DNA of 55,828 bases from Algoriphagus sp. (GCF_029254265.1 NZ_JAQWXX010000029.1:1-55828), one strand, 5' to 3'; positions 43,800 through 51,981 are shown, numbered from the stretch's first letter. Notes: generated by a model not told the origin, from the letters alone. Made by a program: numbers and translations.

Positions 43800-44852
43800 A
43801 TGAGAAGACTGCCAATATATTTTTTAATAGACATCTCTGAGTCAATGATTGGAGAACCTATTCAACAAGTTGAAGAAGGTCTATCAACAATTATTCAAGC
43901 ATTAAAAACAGATCCAAATGCCATTGAAACCGTTTGGGTTTCAATAATAGTCTTTGCTGGACAGGCAAAAACTATTGTACCTCTCCAAGAGATTATTAAT
44001 TTTTACCCTCCAAAATTTCCTATTGGAAGTGGTACATCCCTAAGCAAAGGGTTAGGTCATTTAATGTTTGAACTACGCAAAAACATAGTAAAAACAACTG
44101 CCGAAAAAAAAGGGGACTGGAAGCCAATTGTCTTTTTATTTACGGATGGTGTTCCAACAGATGAAACAAAAACTGCTATTTTAGAATGGAGGCAAAATTG
44201 GCAAAGAACTTCTAATATGGTAGCAATATCATTTGGGGAAGAAACTGACACAAATTTATTAAGTGAATTGACAGAAAATGTTTTGCACTTTAAAAATACT
44301 GACGCTACAGCTTACAAGCAATTTTTTAAATGGGTCACAGATTCCATTAAAACAAATAGCGTAAGTGTTGAGAATAATTCTACGGGTTTTGAATTAGCTA
44401 AATTAGATGGTGAAACCATTTCAAAAATTAACTTGACCAAAACAAAACACCTAACTCCATTAGTAGATAATAACTTTGTGGTATTGGCTGCAAAATGCCA
44501 AAACACAAAACGGCCATATTTAATAAAGTATAAAAAGCGAATTGTTTCTAACAATCTTGGAGGACTTGACATTAACACCCTTTCATATAGATTAGTTGGT
44601 GCTTTTCAAGTTGATAACACTTATTTTGAATTGTCCGACAATTCAAACATTGATATAAAAGTAAATACAGAAGAGCTTAACGGCGCGCCAACTTGTCCTT
44701 GTTGTGGTAATCAATTTGCCTTTGCAGTGTGTATTTGTGGTAAATTACACTGTATTGGAGATGAAGAAATTAGCACTTGCCCTTGGTGCGGAAATCAAGG
44801 TACTTATGGTTCAGGAGAAGGTGGTTTTGATGTTAACAGAACACAAGGATAA
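43800..44852 (+). CDS. TerY-like vWA protein with C-terminal zinc ribbon
   Basis: A 350-residue protein. The vWA domain occupies about 1-200 with MIDAS residues altered in the first motif (LIDISESMIGEP, glycine replaced by glutamate), SGTSLSKGL and LFTDGVPTD. The C-terminal region carries a TerY-C-type zinc ribbon: CPCCGNQFAFAVCICGKLHC and later CPWCGNQGTYGSGEG. This form is the one linked to PP2C and kinase in TerY-phosphorylation triads, whose genes follow at three and nine bases. It could link the vWA module to the phosphorylation step. Confidence 0.9.
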   Translation: MRRLPIYFLIDISESMIGEPIQQVEEGLSTIIQALKTDPNAIETVWVSIIVFAGQAKTIVPLQEIINFYPPKFPIGSGTSLSKGLGHLMFELRKNIVKTTAEKKGDWKPIVFLFTDGVPTDETKTAILEWRQNWQRTSNMVAISFGEETDTNLLSELTENVLHFKNTDATAYKQFFKWVTDSIKTNSVSVENNSTGFELAKLDGETISKINLTKTKHLTPLVDNNFVVLAAKCQNTKRPYLIKYKKRIVSNNLGGLDINTLSYRLVGAFQVDNTYFELSDNSNIDIKVNTEELNGAPTCPCCGNQFAFAVCICGKLHCIGDEEISTCPWCGNQGTYGSGEGGFDVNRTQG

Positions 44853-44855
44853 GGT

Positions 44856-46310
44856 ATGGTGGACATCAAAATGTATATAAATTCACTATTTAATGCTAAA
44901 AACATTTTAATTCCTACAACTAAACAAAATTTACTTGATGAATTTGTAAGATCAGTAGATTGTCAAGAGGCGGTTAATAGCATAATAGAAAATCAAAATT
45001 TCATAATGGAAAAATGGAAAATAAAAAATAGAGTTGCAGACATTATTTCGCATCAAATCGTAATACCCAACGGGACCATTGGTAAACATTATGAAGCTAA
45101 AATAGATTTTAATAAATTAAATTTTACTGATTTATTATTTGAAACCTTTGAAGGTTTAGAAGAATTAGGATTATCATTTAATAAAGTTAATAGTGCCATT
45201 GAAGGCACACCTACTCAAAGCGGAGATTTTAAAATTAAACTAATTTTTAAAATCAAAGGTGAATCCGAATCAACTTCACCAAACGAGAAACTTATTTCTT
45301 TAATTATAAATCCAGACCCTAAATCATTGTGGAAAGATATTCCTAGCGATACTAATGATTTATTTTGGAAGAAAGATGATGTTACAGAGGCAGCGAGTTT
45401 AGGAGATCGGCATATTGTGGTTGCATCTAAAAGAGGTCGTTCGCACGAAAATGTTGGCTCCTTTAGAGATGATGATTTTGCATATAAATACTTTGAAAAA
45501 ACAGGATGGTCAGTAGTAGCTGTTTCTGATGGTGCAGGAAGTTACTCACTTTCTAGAATAGGATCTCAATTAGCTTGTAATGCAGTGTTAGATTATTTTG
45601 AGAATCACCATGATGTAGAGCAAAACAAAGAATTTGAATCGAAACTTATTGCTTTTAATGAATCAAAAGATGAAATGCTATTGAAAGAAATAGAAATTGC
45701 TTCAAAACAAAATCTTTATAAAGCTACACTTCACGTTCATAATAAAATAAAAGAACACGCTGAAATAACATCAAAAGAACACCCAGAACTTTTTAATAAT
45801 CCTAAAGCAAAAACACTATTAGATTATTACCACTCTACTTTGATTTTTGCTTTGTTTAAAAAATATGAATTTGGTTATGTTCTTCAAACATTTGGCGTGG
45901 GCGACTGCCCAATTGCAATTATGAATAAAGATCAATCTCAAACTACCTTACTTAATTGGTTAGATGTTGGTGAGTTCGGTGGTGGCACAAGATTTATCAC
46001 ACAACCAAATATATTTCATTCTAAAGAACATCCTATGGCATCAAGGTTTAATTTTCAAATCGTAACTGACTTTTCATATTTGTTTTTAATGACTGACGGC
46101 ATTTATGATCCAAAATTTGTAGTAGAAGCTAATTTAGAAAAGAACGGAAAATGGATTGAATTTATGGAAGACTTACAAGGGAATAATGAAGATAATTTGA
46201 AAGTTGATTTTGATTATTCAAATACTGAAATCTCAAATCAACTTTCAAATTGGATGGATTTCTGGAGTCAAGGTAATCATGATGATAGGACATTAGCAAT
46301 AGTTTATTAA
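44856..46310 (+). CDS. PP2C-family phosphatase of the TerY-phosphorylation triad
   Basis: A 484-residue phosphatase. The first 170 residues contain a beta-sandwich-like segment resembling He_PIG/Ig domains (FEGLEELGLSFNKVNSAIEG, TPTQSGDFKIKLIFKIKG). The PP2C domain follows: RSHENVGSFRDDDFAY, metal-site VVAVSDGAGSYSLSR near 223, GVGDCPIAIMNKD, FLMTDGIYDP and QGNHDDRTLAIVY at the end. These give the expected aspartates. It would remove phosphates placed by the next gene's kinase on TerY or other proteins. Confidence 0.88.
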   Translation: MVDIKMYINSLFNAKNILIPTTKQNLLDEFVRSVDCQEAVNSIIENQNFIMEKWKIKNRVADIISHQIVIPNGTIGKHYEAKIDFNKLNFTDLLFETFEGLEELGLSFNKVNSAIEGTPTQSGDFKIKLIFKIKGESESTSPNEKLISLIINPDPKSLWKDIPSDTNDLFWKKDDVTEAASLGDRHIVVASKRGRSHENVGSFRDDDFAYKYFEKTGWSVVAVSDGAGSYSLSRIGSQLACNAVLDYFENHHDVEQNKEFESKLIAFNESKDEMLLKEIEIASKQNLYKATLHVHNKIKEHAEITSKEHPELFNNPKAKTLLDYYHSTLIFALFKKYEFGYVLQTFGVGDCPIAIMNKDQSQTTLLNWLDVGEFGGGTRFITQPNIFHSKEHPMASRFNFQIVTDFSYLFLMTDGIYDPKFVVEANLEKNGKWIEFMEDLQGNNEDNLKVDFDYSNTEISNQLSNWMDFWSQGNHDDRTLAIVY

Positions 46311-46319
46311 AATCAACTT

Positions 46320-47846
46320 ATGAGTACAAAAACAGTATCATCAATAATTAACACAGGTAAAACATATCAGTATATTGATAATGGAGAACCTATGAGAGGT
46401 GGTATGAAAGACGTTTATTTTAGTCCAGATAAATCATATGTAGTAGCCTTTTACAGGGACCCTCAAGATTTTAATTCTAAAGAACGATTAAAGAAAATAG
46501 CTACTCAATACTTTGATAGTTTTTTTGTTCGAGACTCTTTAAGCGGCAACTACTACAAAGAACTTTATAGTTGGCCTACTGACGTTGTTGAGCTTGAGAA
46601 AAAGATTGGAATTATAGTTCCTTGTTACAATCAAAATTTCTTTTTCAAAAAAGGATATGCAAACAATGATCTATTAAAAGGCAAAGAAAAAAACGGGAAA
46701 TGGTTTGCAAGTGCAAAATTTAGAGCAAATCATTCAAAGTCTAAGCTTGAAGATAAGGAACTTGGTAATTGGTTAAGTTATTTTCAAGTATCCGTTAATA
46801 TTGCAAGAGGTGTCAAAAGGTTGCATTCTGCCGGCCTTGCTCATTCAGACTTATCTTATAACAACGTTTTAATTGACCCAGTTAGTAAAACTGCTGCAAT
46901 TATAGACATTGACGGATTGGTGGTACCTGGCTTATTTCCCCCTGATGTTATCGGTACAGCGGATTTCATAGCTCCTGAAGTTATGGCAACAAAACATTTA
47001 AGCAAAACTGACCAAAATAGGAAATTGCCCAACAGATTAACAGACCTTCACGCTCTAGCTGTTCTTATTTATATGTATTTGCTTTACCGACACCCTTTAA
47101 GAGGCGGTAACTATTTTGGCCAGATGGAAACAGAAAAGGAAGAAGATTTATTAATGGGGTCTAAGGCATTATTTATAGAACATCCTACGGACCATAGTAA
47201 CAAAAATTTCAAAAGGGAATATGGTGATAATCTTCAGAAATTTTCACCTTGGACAGACTTAAATAAAACAAATTATAAGATTACTGGCCCATATTTAAAA
47301 GAACTTTTCGATCAGGCTTTTATTAAGGGCTTGCATAACCCAAACCAGCGACCAACAGCTGATGCTTGGGAACAAGCACTTATAAAAACAAATGATTTAA
47401 AATTACAATGTAGTAATGCTACATGTGATCAAAAATGGTTCATCTACAATAATACTAAAAATACGTTTTGTCCATTTTGTGGTACAAAATACATTCATTC
47501 AATCCCTGTTTTGGATTTTTTCTATCAATTCAAACCAAACGTTTGGAAACCAGAAAATCAAAGATTAGTAGTTTATAACAATTCAACTTTGCACCAATGG
47601 CACTCCAATAAAAATATTATTAGAAATGAAAGACTAACCGAAGCTCAAAAGGCAAGAATGGGTTACTTTTCTTTTCATAATAATAAATGGATTTTTGTAA
47701 ATGAAAAATTAGATTCTCTTAAAGATGTAACAGAAGATAAAGAAATACCCATCAACACTATGGTTGAATTAACAGATAGTAAAAAACTTCTATTATCAAA
47801 AGAAGATGGCGGGCGAGTAGTAATAATAACAATGGCAAACAAGTAA
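46320..47846 (+). CDS. Ser/Thr-type protein kinase with C-terminal zinc ribbon, TerY-phosphorylation triad
   Basis: A 508-residue kinase-like protein. The catalytic loop LAHSDLSYNNVLI near 175 and the metal-binding AAIIDIDGLV (in place of DFG) are present, as is the helical GTADFIAPEV activation region. In the beta-3 strand, YVVAFYRD aligns with the usual A-V-K pattern but has alanine at the lysine position, so ATP may be held by another residue or activity may be altered. A zinc ribbon lies at about 370-390 (CSNATCDQKWFI, FCPFCGTKYI). The final 100 residues resemble an FHA- or OB-like beta domain. It follows the PP2C gene by nine bases. Confidence 0.85.
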   Translation: MSTKTVSSIINTGKTYQYIDNGEPMRGGMKDVYFSPDKSYVVAFYRDPQDFNSKERLKKIATQYFDSFFVRDSLSGNYYKELYSWPTDVVELEKKIGIIVPCYNQNFFFKKGYANNDLLKGKEKNGKWFASAKFRANHSKSKLEDKELGNWLSYFQVSVNIARGVKRLHSAGLAHSDLSYNNVLIDPVSKTAAIIDIDGLVVPGLFPPDVIGTADFIAPEVMATKHLSKTDQNRKLPNRLTDLHALAVLIYMYLLYRHPLRGGNYFGQMETEKEEDLLMGSKALFIEHPTDHSNKNFKREYGDNLQKFSPWTDLNKTNYKITGPYLKELFDQAFIKGLHNPNQRPTADAWEQALIKTNDLKLQCSNATCDQKWFIYNNTKNTFCPFCGTKYIHSIPVLDFFYQFKPNVWKPENQRLVVYNNSTLHQWHSNKNIIRNERLTEAQKARMGYFSFHNNKWIFVNEKLDSLKDVTEDKEIPINTMVELTDSKKLLLSKEDGGRVVIITMANK

Positions 47847-47870
47847 TCAAACAATCAAAAAAAAATAATT

Positions 47871-49049
47871 ATGATAATTCTTGTCTCAATTTTAATGATT
47901 GCACTTTGTTGTGTAATTATTTGGCGTGCAAGTGATGGCTTTGAAGCTGCTTCTGAATATTTAGGCAGAAACCTTAGTGAAGGGGTTAGAGGGGCAACCA
48001 TAAATGCAATTGGATCTTCCATGCCTGAACTATTTACCACACTTTTTTTCCTCTTTATACTAAAGGACAAGGATGGATTTGCAGGAGGTATTGGGACTAC
48101 TGCGGGGAGTGCTATTTTTAATGGAATGATTATTCCAGCAGTAGTAATATTGATAGTTGTTCTAAAAAGGTTAAATTCTTCTGTAGTTGTTTCGAGAAAA
48201 GTTCTTTTTCGAGATGGTATCTCATTATTATTATGTGAATTTATTCTAATTTTCCTGATAGGAGGTGACACATTAACTTGGGTTCACGGTTTCATTTTAA
48301 TGTTAATGTATGGTATTTATGTATTTTATATGCTCTACACTATGAAGCCGAGTGAATTAAATGAACAAGGCCAGGATGATGATGGAAACACTCAAGAAGA
48401 AGAAAGTACGTTGGATGAAAATATAAAGACCAATTCATTTTTTAAAAACCTAATAACTCTAGATCTGGAGCCGATATTTATTAAGGGTGAATATTCTAGT
48501 GCCAATTCTTGGAATTTATTACTTTTCTCAATGCTAGTTATAGGATCAGCATGTATGCTATTAGTTAAATCTTGTGAATGGCTTGGTGATTCATTAAATG
48601 TTCCAATTTATTTTATCGCTGTAATTTTGGCAAGTGCTGCTACAAGTGTTCCAGATACAATACTTTCTATGAAAGACGCTCAGAAAGGCAATTATGACGA
48701 TGCTGTTTCAAATGCATTAGGAAGCAATATTTTTGATGTATGCTTTGCCTTAGGTTTTCCATTATTCATTTTCACCTTGATTTATGGCCCAATTACAATG
48801 TCTCCTGAAACCGTAACAAATGTTTCAGAATTAAGAATATTATTGTTTATATTAACAATTCTAGCTTTTTTGATTTATGTAAGTAGAAGTAAAATGGGAG
48901 GCATGAGTGCTTTCTTATTATTGCTCATATATTTTACATTTACATTATTTATTTTGGGAAAAGCAGTTGATTCTGATTCAACAAATCAAATTAGCGTCTA
49001 TTTAAATCAAATAAATTCTGTTGTTGATGAGTTAAGATTTTGGAAATAG
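47871..49049 (+). CDS. Ca2+/Na+ antiporter family (CaCA) protein
   Basis: A 392-residue membrane protein of the cation/Ca2+ exchanger family. The two alpha-repeat motifs are GATINAIGSSMPELFTTLFF at about 40-60 and AAILASAATSVPDTILSMKD with NALGSNIFDVCFALGF in the second half. About ten hydrophobic helices are present, with an acidic cytoplasmic loop near 160-185 (QGQDDDGNTQEEESTLDENI-like). It could export Ca2+, in keeping with Ca2+-binding TerD proteins. It begins 24 bases after the kinase stop and is the last large gene of the operon. Other Ter loci often carry TerC instead. Confidence 0.88.
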   Translation: MIILVSILMIALCCVIIWRASDGFEAASEYLGRNLSEGVRGATINAIGSSMPELFTTLFFLFILKDKDGFAGGIGTTAGSAIFNGMIIPAVVILIVVLKRLNSSVVVSRKVLFRDGISLLLCEFILIFLIGGDTLTWVHGFILMLMYGIYVFYMLYTMKPSELNEQGQDDDGNTQEEESTLDENIKTNSFFKNLITLDLEPIFIKGEYSSANSWNLLLFSMLVIGSACMLLVKSCEWLGDSLNVPIYFIAVILASAATSVPDTILSMKDAQKGNYDDAVSNALGSNIFDVCFALGFPLFIFTLIYGPITMSPETVTNVSELRILLFILTILAFLIYVSRSKMGGMSAFLLLLIYFTFTLFILGKAVDSDSTNQISVYLNQINSVVDELRFWK

Positions 49050-49052
49050 AAC

Positions 49053-49114
49053 TCCCCGTCTCGGGGTAGTCAGATAGTTCGTCTAAGCGAAGTTTATAAC
49101 TACGCTTTAATATC
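49053..49114 (+). repeat. Dispersed repeat family 2, copy 1
   Basis: TCCCCGTCTCGGGGTAGTCA, then GATAGTTCGTCTAAGCGAAG and TTTATAACTACGCTTTAATA. The hairpin AAGCGAAGTT/AACTACGCTT has one mismatch. It lies at the end of the Ter operon after the antiporter stop. Confidence 0.75.
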
Positions 49115-49175
49115 AATTAGAATTAATAATCCTCCAGTAATCGGGAGTGAAAAAAGATTCAAAAATTATATAGCT

Positions 49176-49376
49176 ATGAATAAAGGAGGATTTTCTTGGA
49201 AAAGATTAAGCGGAATTTCTGGAGCAAAAGCCAAAGTTTCACGAAAAATTGGAATCCCATTGACAAAAAGTGGTCGAAATCAAAAAATTGGAAGAATTGT
49301 TTCAAAGGGCTGTTTAGGAATGTTTGGGCTTATCATTATTCCAATATTAGTTCTTGTCATTGTTATTCTATATTAG
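49176..49376 (+). CDS. Small basic protein with C-terminal membrane helix (second copy)
   Basis: A 66-residue paralogue of the 40103 gene: GFSWKRLSGISGAKAKVSRK and GIPLTKSGRNQKIG, followed by a hydrophobic helix (MFGLIIIPILVLVIVIL). The helix makes it a membrane-anchored version of the soluble first copy. Presence of both in and just after the Ter operon suggests a role in that system. A shadow frame at 49196 is ignored. Confidence 0.7.
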   Translation: MNKGGFSWKRLSGISGAKAKVSRKIGIPLTKSGRNQKIGRIVSKGCLGMFGLIIIPILVLVIVILY

Positions 49377-49413
49377 ATCAAGGACAATTTTAGAGAATGT
49401 AAAAACCACCCTG

Positions 49414-49500
49414 CCCCAATGGGTGTAGTTTGGCGTTTGACTATCATAAATTTGTAAATACACCTTAATATCTTTTAGAAACCCGTACAACTGTCGGGAG
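49414..49500 (+). repeat. Dispersed repeat family 2, copy 2 (degenerate)
   Basis: Degenerate copy: GGGTGTAGTTTGGCGTTTGA with the complement-like AAATACACCTTAATATC, then CCGTACAACTGTCGGGAG. The last part matches the inner hairpin of copy 5. It lies just before the ion-channel gene. Confidence 0.5.
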
Positions 49501-49559
49501 CAATTTGGATTTGAAGACGGAAGTAATTCTTTCTATTTTCACTGGTATTAAGATCACAC

Positions 49560-50187
49560 ATGAAAAAAAATCAGCTTTTTAAACCTGCTTATCCTCGTAC
49601 TGTCCATCTATGTCTTAGGGGCATTGGTGATTGATGCTCTTTTTGTACTTCCAGAGGAAATAAGCCGTTTGCTCCAAATTTTTGACGTAGTAATCTGTGC
49701 CGTATTTTTCCTGGACTTCTGTATTCAATTTTACAAGGCTGAGAATAAGTTGAAATTTATGCGCTGGGGTTGGATTGACTTAGTGGCAAGTATTCCTATG
49801 ATGGACGCCCTACGGCTAGGAAGGCTGGTCCGGCTGATTCGTATACTTCGAGTCATTAAGGCATTCAAAAGCCTAAAGGATTTCATGGATTCCTTTTTCC
49901 TTGACAAAGCCAAAGGGACTTTGAATTCAGCATTGCTTATAGCCATACTGATGATTATATTCTCCTCTATCTCAATGATCCAGGTTGAGACTGATCCAGA
50001 AAGTAACACTACAACCGCAGGAGATTCGCTTTGGTGGGCATTTGTTAAGATTACCACCGTAGGATATGGAGATTTATTTCCAGTGAGACTTGAAGGCAGA
50101 TTGATTGCGATGGTTTTGATGACCACCGGTGTAGGATTATTTGGAACGTTCACAGCGTATGTCGCCAGTTGGTTTGTAAAAGAGTAA
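49560..50187 (+). CDS. Voltage-gated-type K+ channel, probably frameshifted at its start
   Basis: The body is a small potassium-channel-like protein: S3-S4 region with arginine series (RLGRLVRLIRILRVIKAF), helix, selectivity filter ITTVGYGDLFP and last helix. The in-frame upstream stretch encodes a missing first helix (KISFLNLLILVLSIYVLG, then ALVIDALFVLPEE). The only ATG, at 49560, is out of frame by one: it is followed by eight A residues, and seven would restore MKKISFLNLL. So either the gene is broken by an A-tract indel, the sequence has an error, or expression is switched by slippage. Without correction the only start is TTG at 49624. Confidence 0.65.
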
Positions 50188-50191
50188 TGTT

Positions 50192-50281
50192 ATGAAAAAG
50201 ATAATTTTATTTTTCCTGCTTTTCCTGGTTGCGGCTGTTGGATATGGTCAAACGATTAAGATGTACCCCGTCTGGGAGTAG
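50192..50281 (+). pseudogene. Signal-peptide stub cut off by a dispersed repeat
   Basis: ATG at 50192 opens MKKIILFFLLFLVAAVGYGQ, a perfect signal peptide, then TIKMYPVWE and a stop at 50279-50281, which lies inside repeat copy 3. The gene appears to have lost its body when the repeat inserted or when flanking sequence was deleted. Confidence 0.6.
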
Positions 50282-50360
50282 TCAGATCGTTCTTAGTCCC
50301 CCGTCTGGGTGTAGTCAGATCATCGTCTAAGCGTAGTTTGTAACTACGCTTTAATATTTT
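50266..50360 (+). repeat. Dispersed repeat family 2, copy 3 (double)
   Basis: CCCGTCTGGGAGTAGTCAGA, then CCCGTCTGGGTGTAGTCAGA and CGTCTAAGCGTAGTTTGTAA with ACTACGCTTTAATATTTT. The hairpin AAGCGTAGTT/AACTACGCTT (50329-50351) is perfect and followed by a T-run, so it can also act as a terminator. Confidence 0.8.
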
Positions 50361-50403
50361 CAGGATTTTATTTCTAAGTAAATCGGTAAAAGGCGCAAAA
50401 AAA

Positions 50404-50826
50404 TTATTTTTTGAAATATTGTCGATTAGTCCCGAAGTTAGATGCAAAGGCCTCCATCTTAATCCAAGCATCATTTTCAACTCCTGATTTCTTCCATTCC
50501 AAGAGCCAATCCGACCCTTGAGTATTAAGTACACCATTCGCTGCTTCGTTTATTAGCTTAGCTTGAATCTGGACTTTATCATCAATAATTGAAACTATTA
50601 GCCTGTACTTAATCCATCTTACATCTTTCCATTCCGTTGTAATTGTTTGAAAATCGGAATTAGAATCCGCTAATTGATAACCGTCTTGGATAAGCTGTTT
50701 TCCTGCAATTTGAAATAGGTTTTCTTTTTCAGAAATGACTACCAGAGTGTTTGCTCCTTTGAAAGGTTCACTTTGACCAAAAGTTAATAAAGGGAAAAAC
50801 AAGAGGATGAAAAGTAAATTTTTCAT
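50404..50826 (-). CDS. Exported protein of unknown function
   Basis: A 140-residue protein with a signal peptide (MKNLLFILLFFPLLTFGQ). The mature part has beta-like segments (NTLVVISEKENLFQIAGKQL, IKYRLIVSIIDDKVQIQAKL, NDAWIKMEAFASNFGTNRQY) and is not recognised; it may belong to the small DUF4468-like group with a conserved beta sheet. It runs opposite to its neighbours and lies between repeat copies 3 and 4. It ends 43 bases before copy 3. Confidence 0.6.
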   Translation of the reverse strand: MKNLLFILLFFPLLTFGQSEPFKGANTLVVISEKENLFQIAGKQLIQDGYQLADSNSDFQTITTEWKDVRWIKYRLIVSIIDDKVQIQAKLINEAANGVLNTQGSDWLLEWKKSGVENDAWIKMEAFASNFGTNRQYFKK

Positions 50827-50916
50827 TTTTGGTAAAATTGAAATTTTGAGATTTATATTTTTTGCTTCTGATAAAGATAAAAACTAAATCAATATCAGCG
50901 CGGTTTTAAAATTTAA

Positions 50917-50968
50917 CCTCCTCGTCTGGGTGTTTCAGATCCTTTTGCTTGGCGTAGCTTACCGGCTC
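50917..50968 (+). repeat. Dispersed repeat family 2, copy 4 (partial)
   Basis: CCTCGTCTGGGTGTTTCAGA, then CCTTTTGCTTGGCGTAGCTT. The second hairpin arm is missing. Confidence 0.6.
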
Positions 50969-51085
50969 ATCTAAAAAGGCCTACAGGATACTTTCTTTAA
51001 CATTCAAGGCGCATCAGGTGTTTGGTCTGTGGTTTAGTTCTTCAGCCGACACATAAACCGTTTTACTCAAGCAAAAAAGCAACCC

Positions 51086-51463
51086 ATGACAAGTAGATTA
51101 GATTTAAGACCAATTATTAAAACAAAAGAGTTCGAGAAAAGCACAGATGAAGAAAAATTTCAGACTCTCACCCTGCGCCCTATTCTAAAACTTCAAAATG
51201 ACCTTTTACTTGGGCTTTTCAAAAATCACATTACTGAATCTAAGATCATGTATTATTCTTTATCACCTGAAAACAAGGTTCTCTTTATAGAAAACAGCTT
51301 ACAGAAAAACATCGTGTTAAAGAACAAATTGATCGGAGTTACCCTTGGCATGCTCACTATTGAAGAATTAGCTGTGTACAGCGCAAATACCAACCTGTAC
51401 AATAAAAGAATCATGAGCCTTTTAATAGAGCGAATCAGAAGCCAAATCAGCCTACTCGGCTGA
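51086..51463 (+). CDS. Conserved Bacteroidota protein of unknown function
   Basis: A 125-residue soluble protein with a recognisable conserved shape: TLRPILKLQNDLLLGLFKNH in the middle, LSPENKVLFIENSLQKNIVL and LKNKLIGVTLGMLTIEELAV, then LYNKRIMSLLIERIRSQISL. Similar proteins are widespread in the phylum, sometimes mislabelled as glyoxalase; no glyoxalase residues are seen. It is probably an all-helical protein. The last codons (LLG and stop) fall in repeat copy 5, so the repeat has reached the end of the gene. Confidence 0.7.
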   Translation: MTSRLDLRPIIKTKEFEKSTDEEKFQTLTLRPILKLQNDLLLGLFKNHITESKIMYYSLSPENKVLFIENSLQKNIVLKNKLIGVTLGMLTIEELAVYSANTNLYNKRIMSLLIERIRSQISLLG

Positions 51464-51586
51464 GTGTGTTCAGATCGTTCTTGGCGATGAGTGTAGTTTG
51501 CCTACCCATCGTCTGGGTGTAGTCAAATCGTTCTTCTAAGCGTAGTCCGCGACAATTGTCGGGAGCAACTACGCTTTTATATTTTT
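51454..51586 (+). repeat. Dispersed repeat family 2, copy 5 (double)
   Basis: CGGCTGAGTGTGTTCAGATC, then CGTCTGGGTGTAGTCAAATC and AAGCGTAGTCCGCGACAATT with GTCGGGAGCAACTACGCTTT. The long stem AAGCGTAGT/ACTACGCTT holds an inner stem GACAATTGTC. It begins inside the preceding gene. Confidence 0.75.
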
Positions 51587-51620
51587 GAGGAATTTGTAAT
51601 TCCTTCTCTCCTTTCTGATT

Positions 51621-51944
51621 ATGCTTTTACACCTTAAAAAACGACTAATTAGAGGTTTGGAACGACTATCTCGAGGTTCGGAACGACTATTTCTAGAATC
51701 AGAACGTCTATCTCGAGGATTCGAACTACTAATTCGAGATTCAGAACGACTATCTCGAGGTTCAGAACTATTATCTCGAGGATCAGAACATGTATCTCGA
51801 AGATCAGAACGTGTATCTCGAGCATCAGAACGACTAATTCGAGGTTTAGAATTACTATTTCGAAGATCAGAACTACTATCTCGAAGATCTGAACGAGTAT
51901 TTCCAGACCTTTTACCTCGATGGAATCATTCCAAAAAGAAATAA
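51621..51944 (+). CDS. Heptad-repeat protein or translated 21-bp minisatellite
   Basis: A 107-residue frame made of about a dozen seven-residue units of the type ERLSRGS (variants ELLIRDS, EHVSRRS, ELLFRRS, ERVFPDL), encoded by 21-bp repeats such as CTATCTCGAGGTTCAGAACGA. A short lead (MLLHLKKRLIRGL) and tail (LPRWNHSKKK) frame the array. The heptad could form a long amphipathic, basic coiled coil. But the array is very regular at DNA level, and an ATG may be incidental, so the frame may be noncoding. A hairpin follows at 51954. Confidence 0.4.
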   Translation: MLLHLKKRLIRGLERLSRGSERLFLESERLSRGFELLIRDSERLSRGSELLSRGSEHVSRRSERVSRASERLIRGLELLFRRSELLSRRSERVFPDLLPRWNHSKKK

Positions 51945-51953
51945 AAAAAATAC

Positions 51954-51981
51954 CGCCTGCTCAAGAAGCAGACGGTATCTG
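51954..51981 (+). terminator. Hairpin after the 21-bp repeat array
   Basis: TACCGCCTGCT pairs with AGCAGACGGTA (one mismatch region) around CAAGA. It follows the A-run of the preceding frame and could act as a terminator despite a weak T-run. Confidence 0.55.

Noticed and set aside
51640..51915. CRISPR-like array
   Set aside because: Units are contiguous 21-bp repeats without unique spacers, and no cas gene is present.
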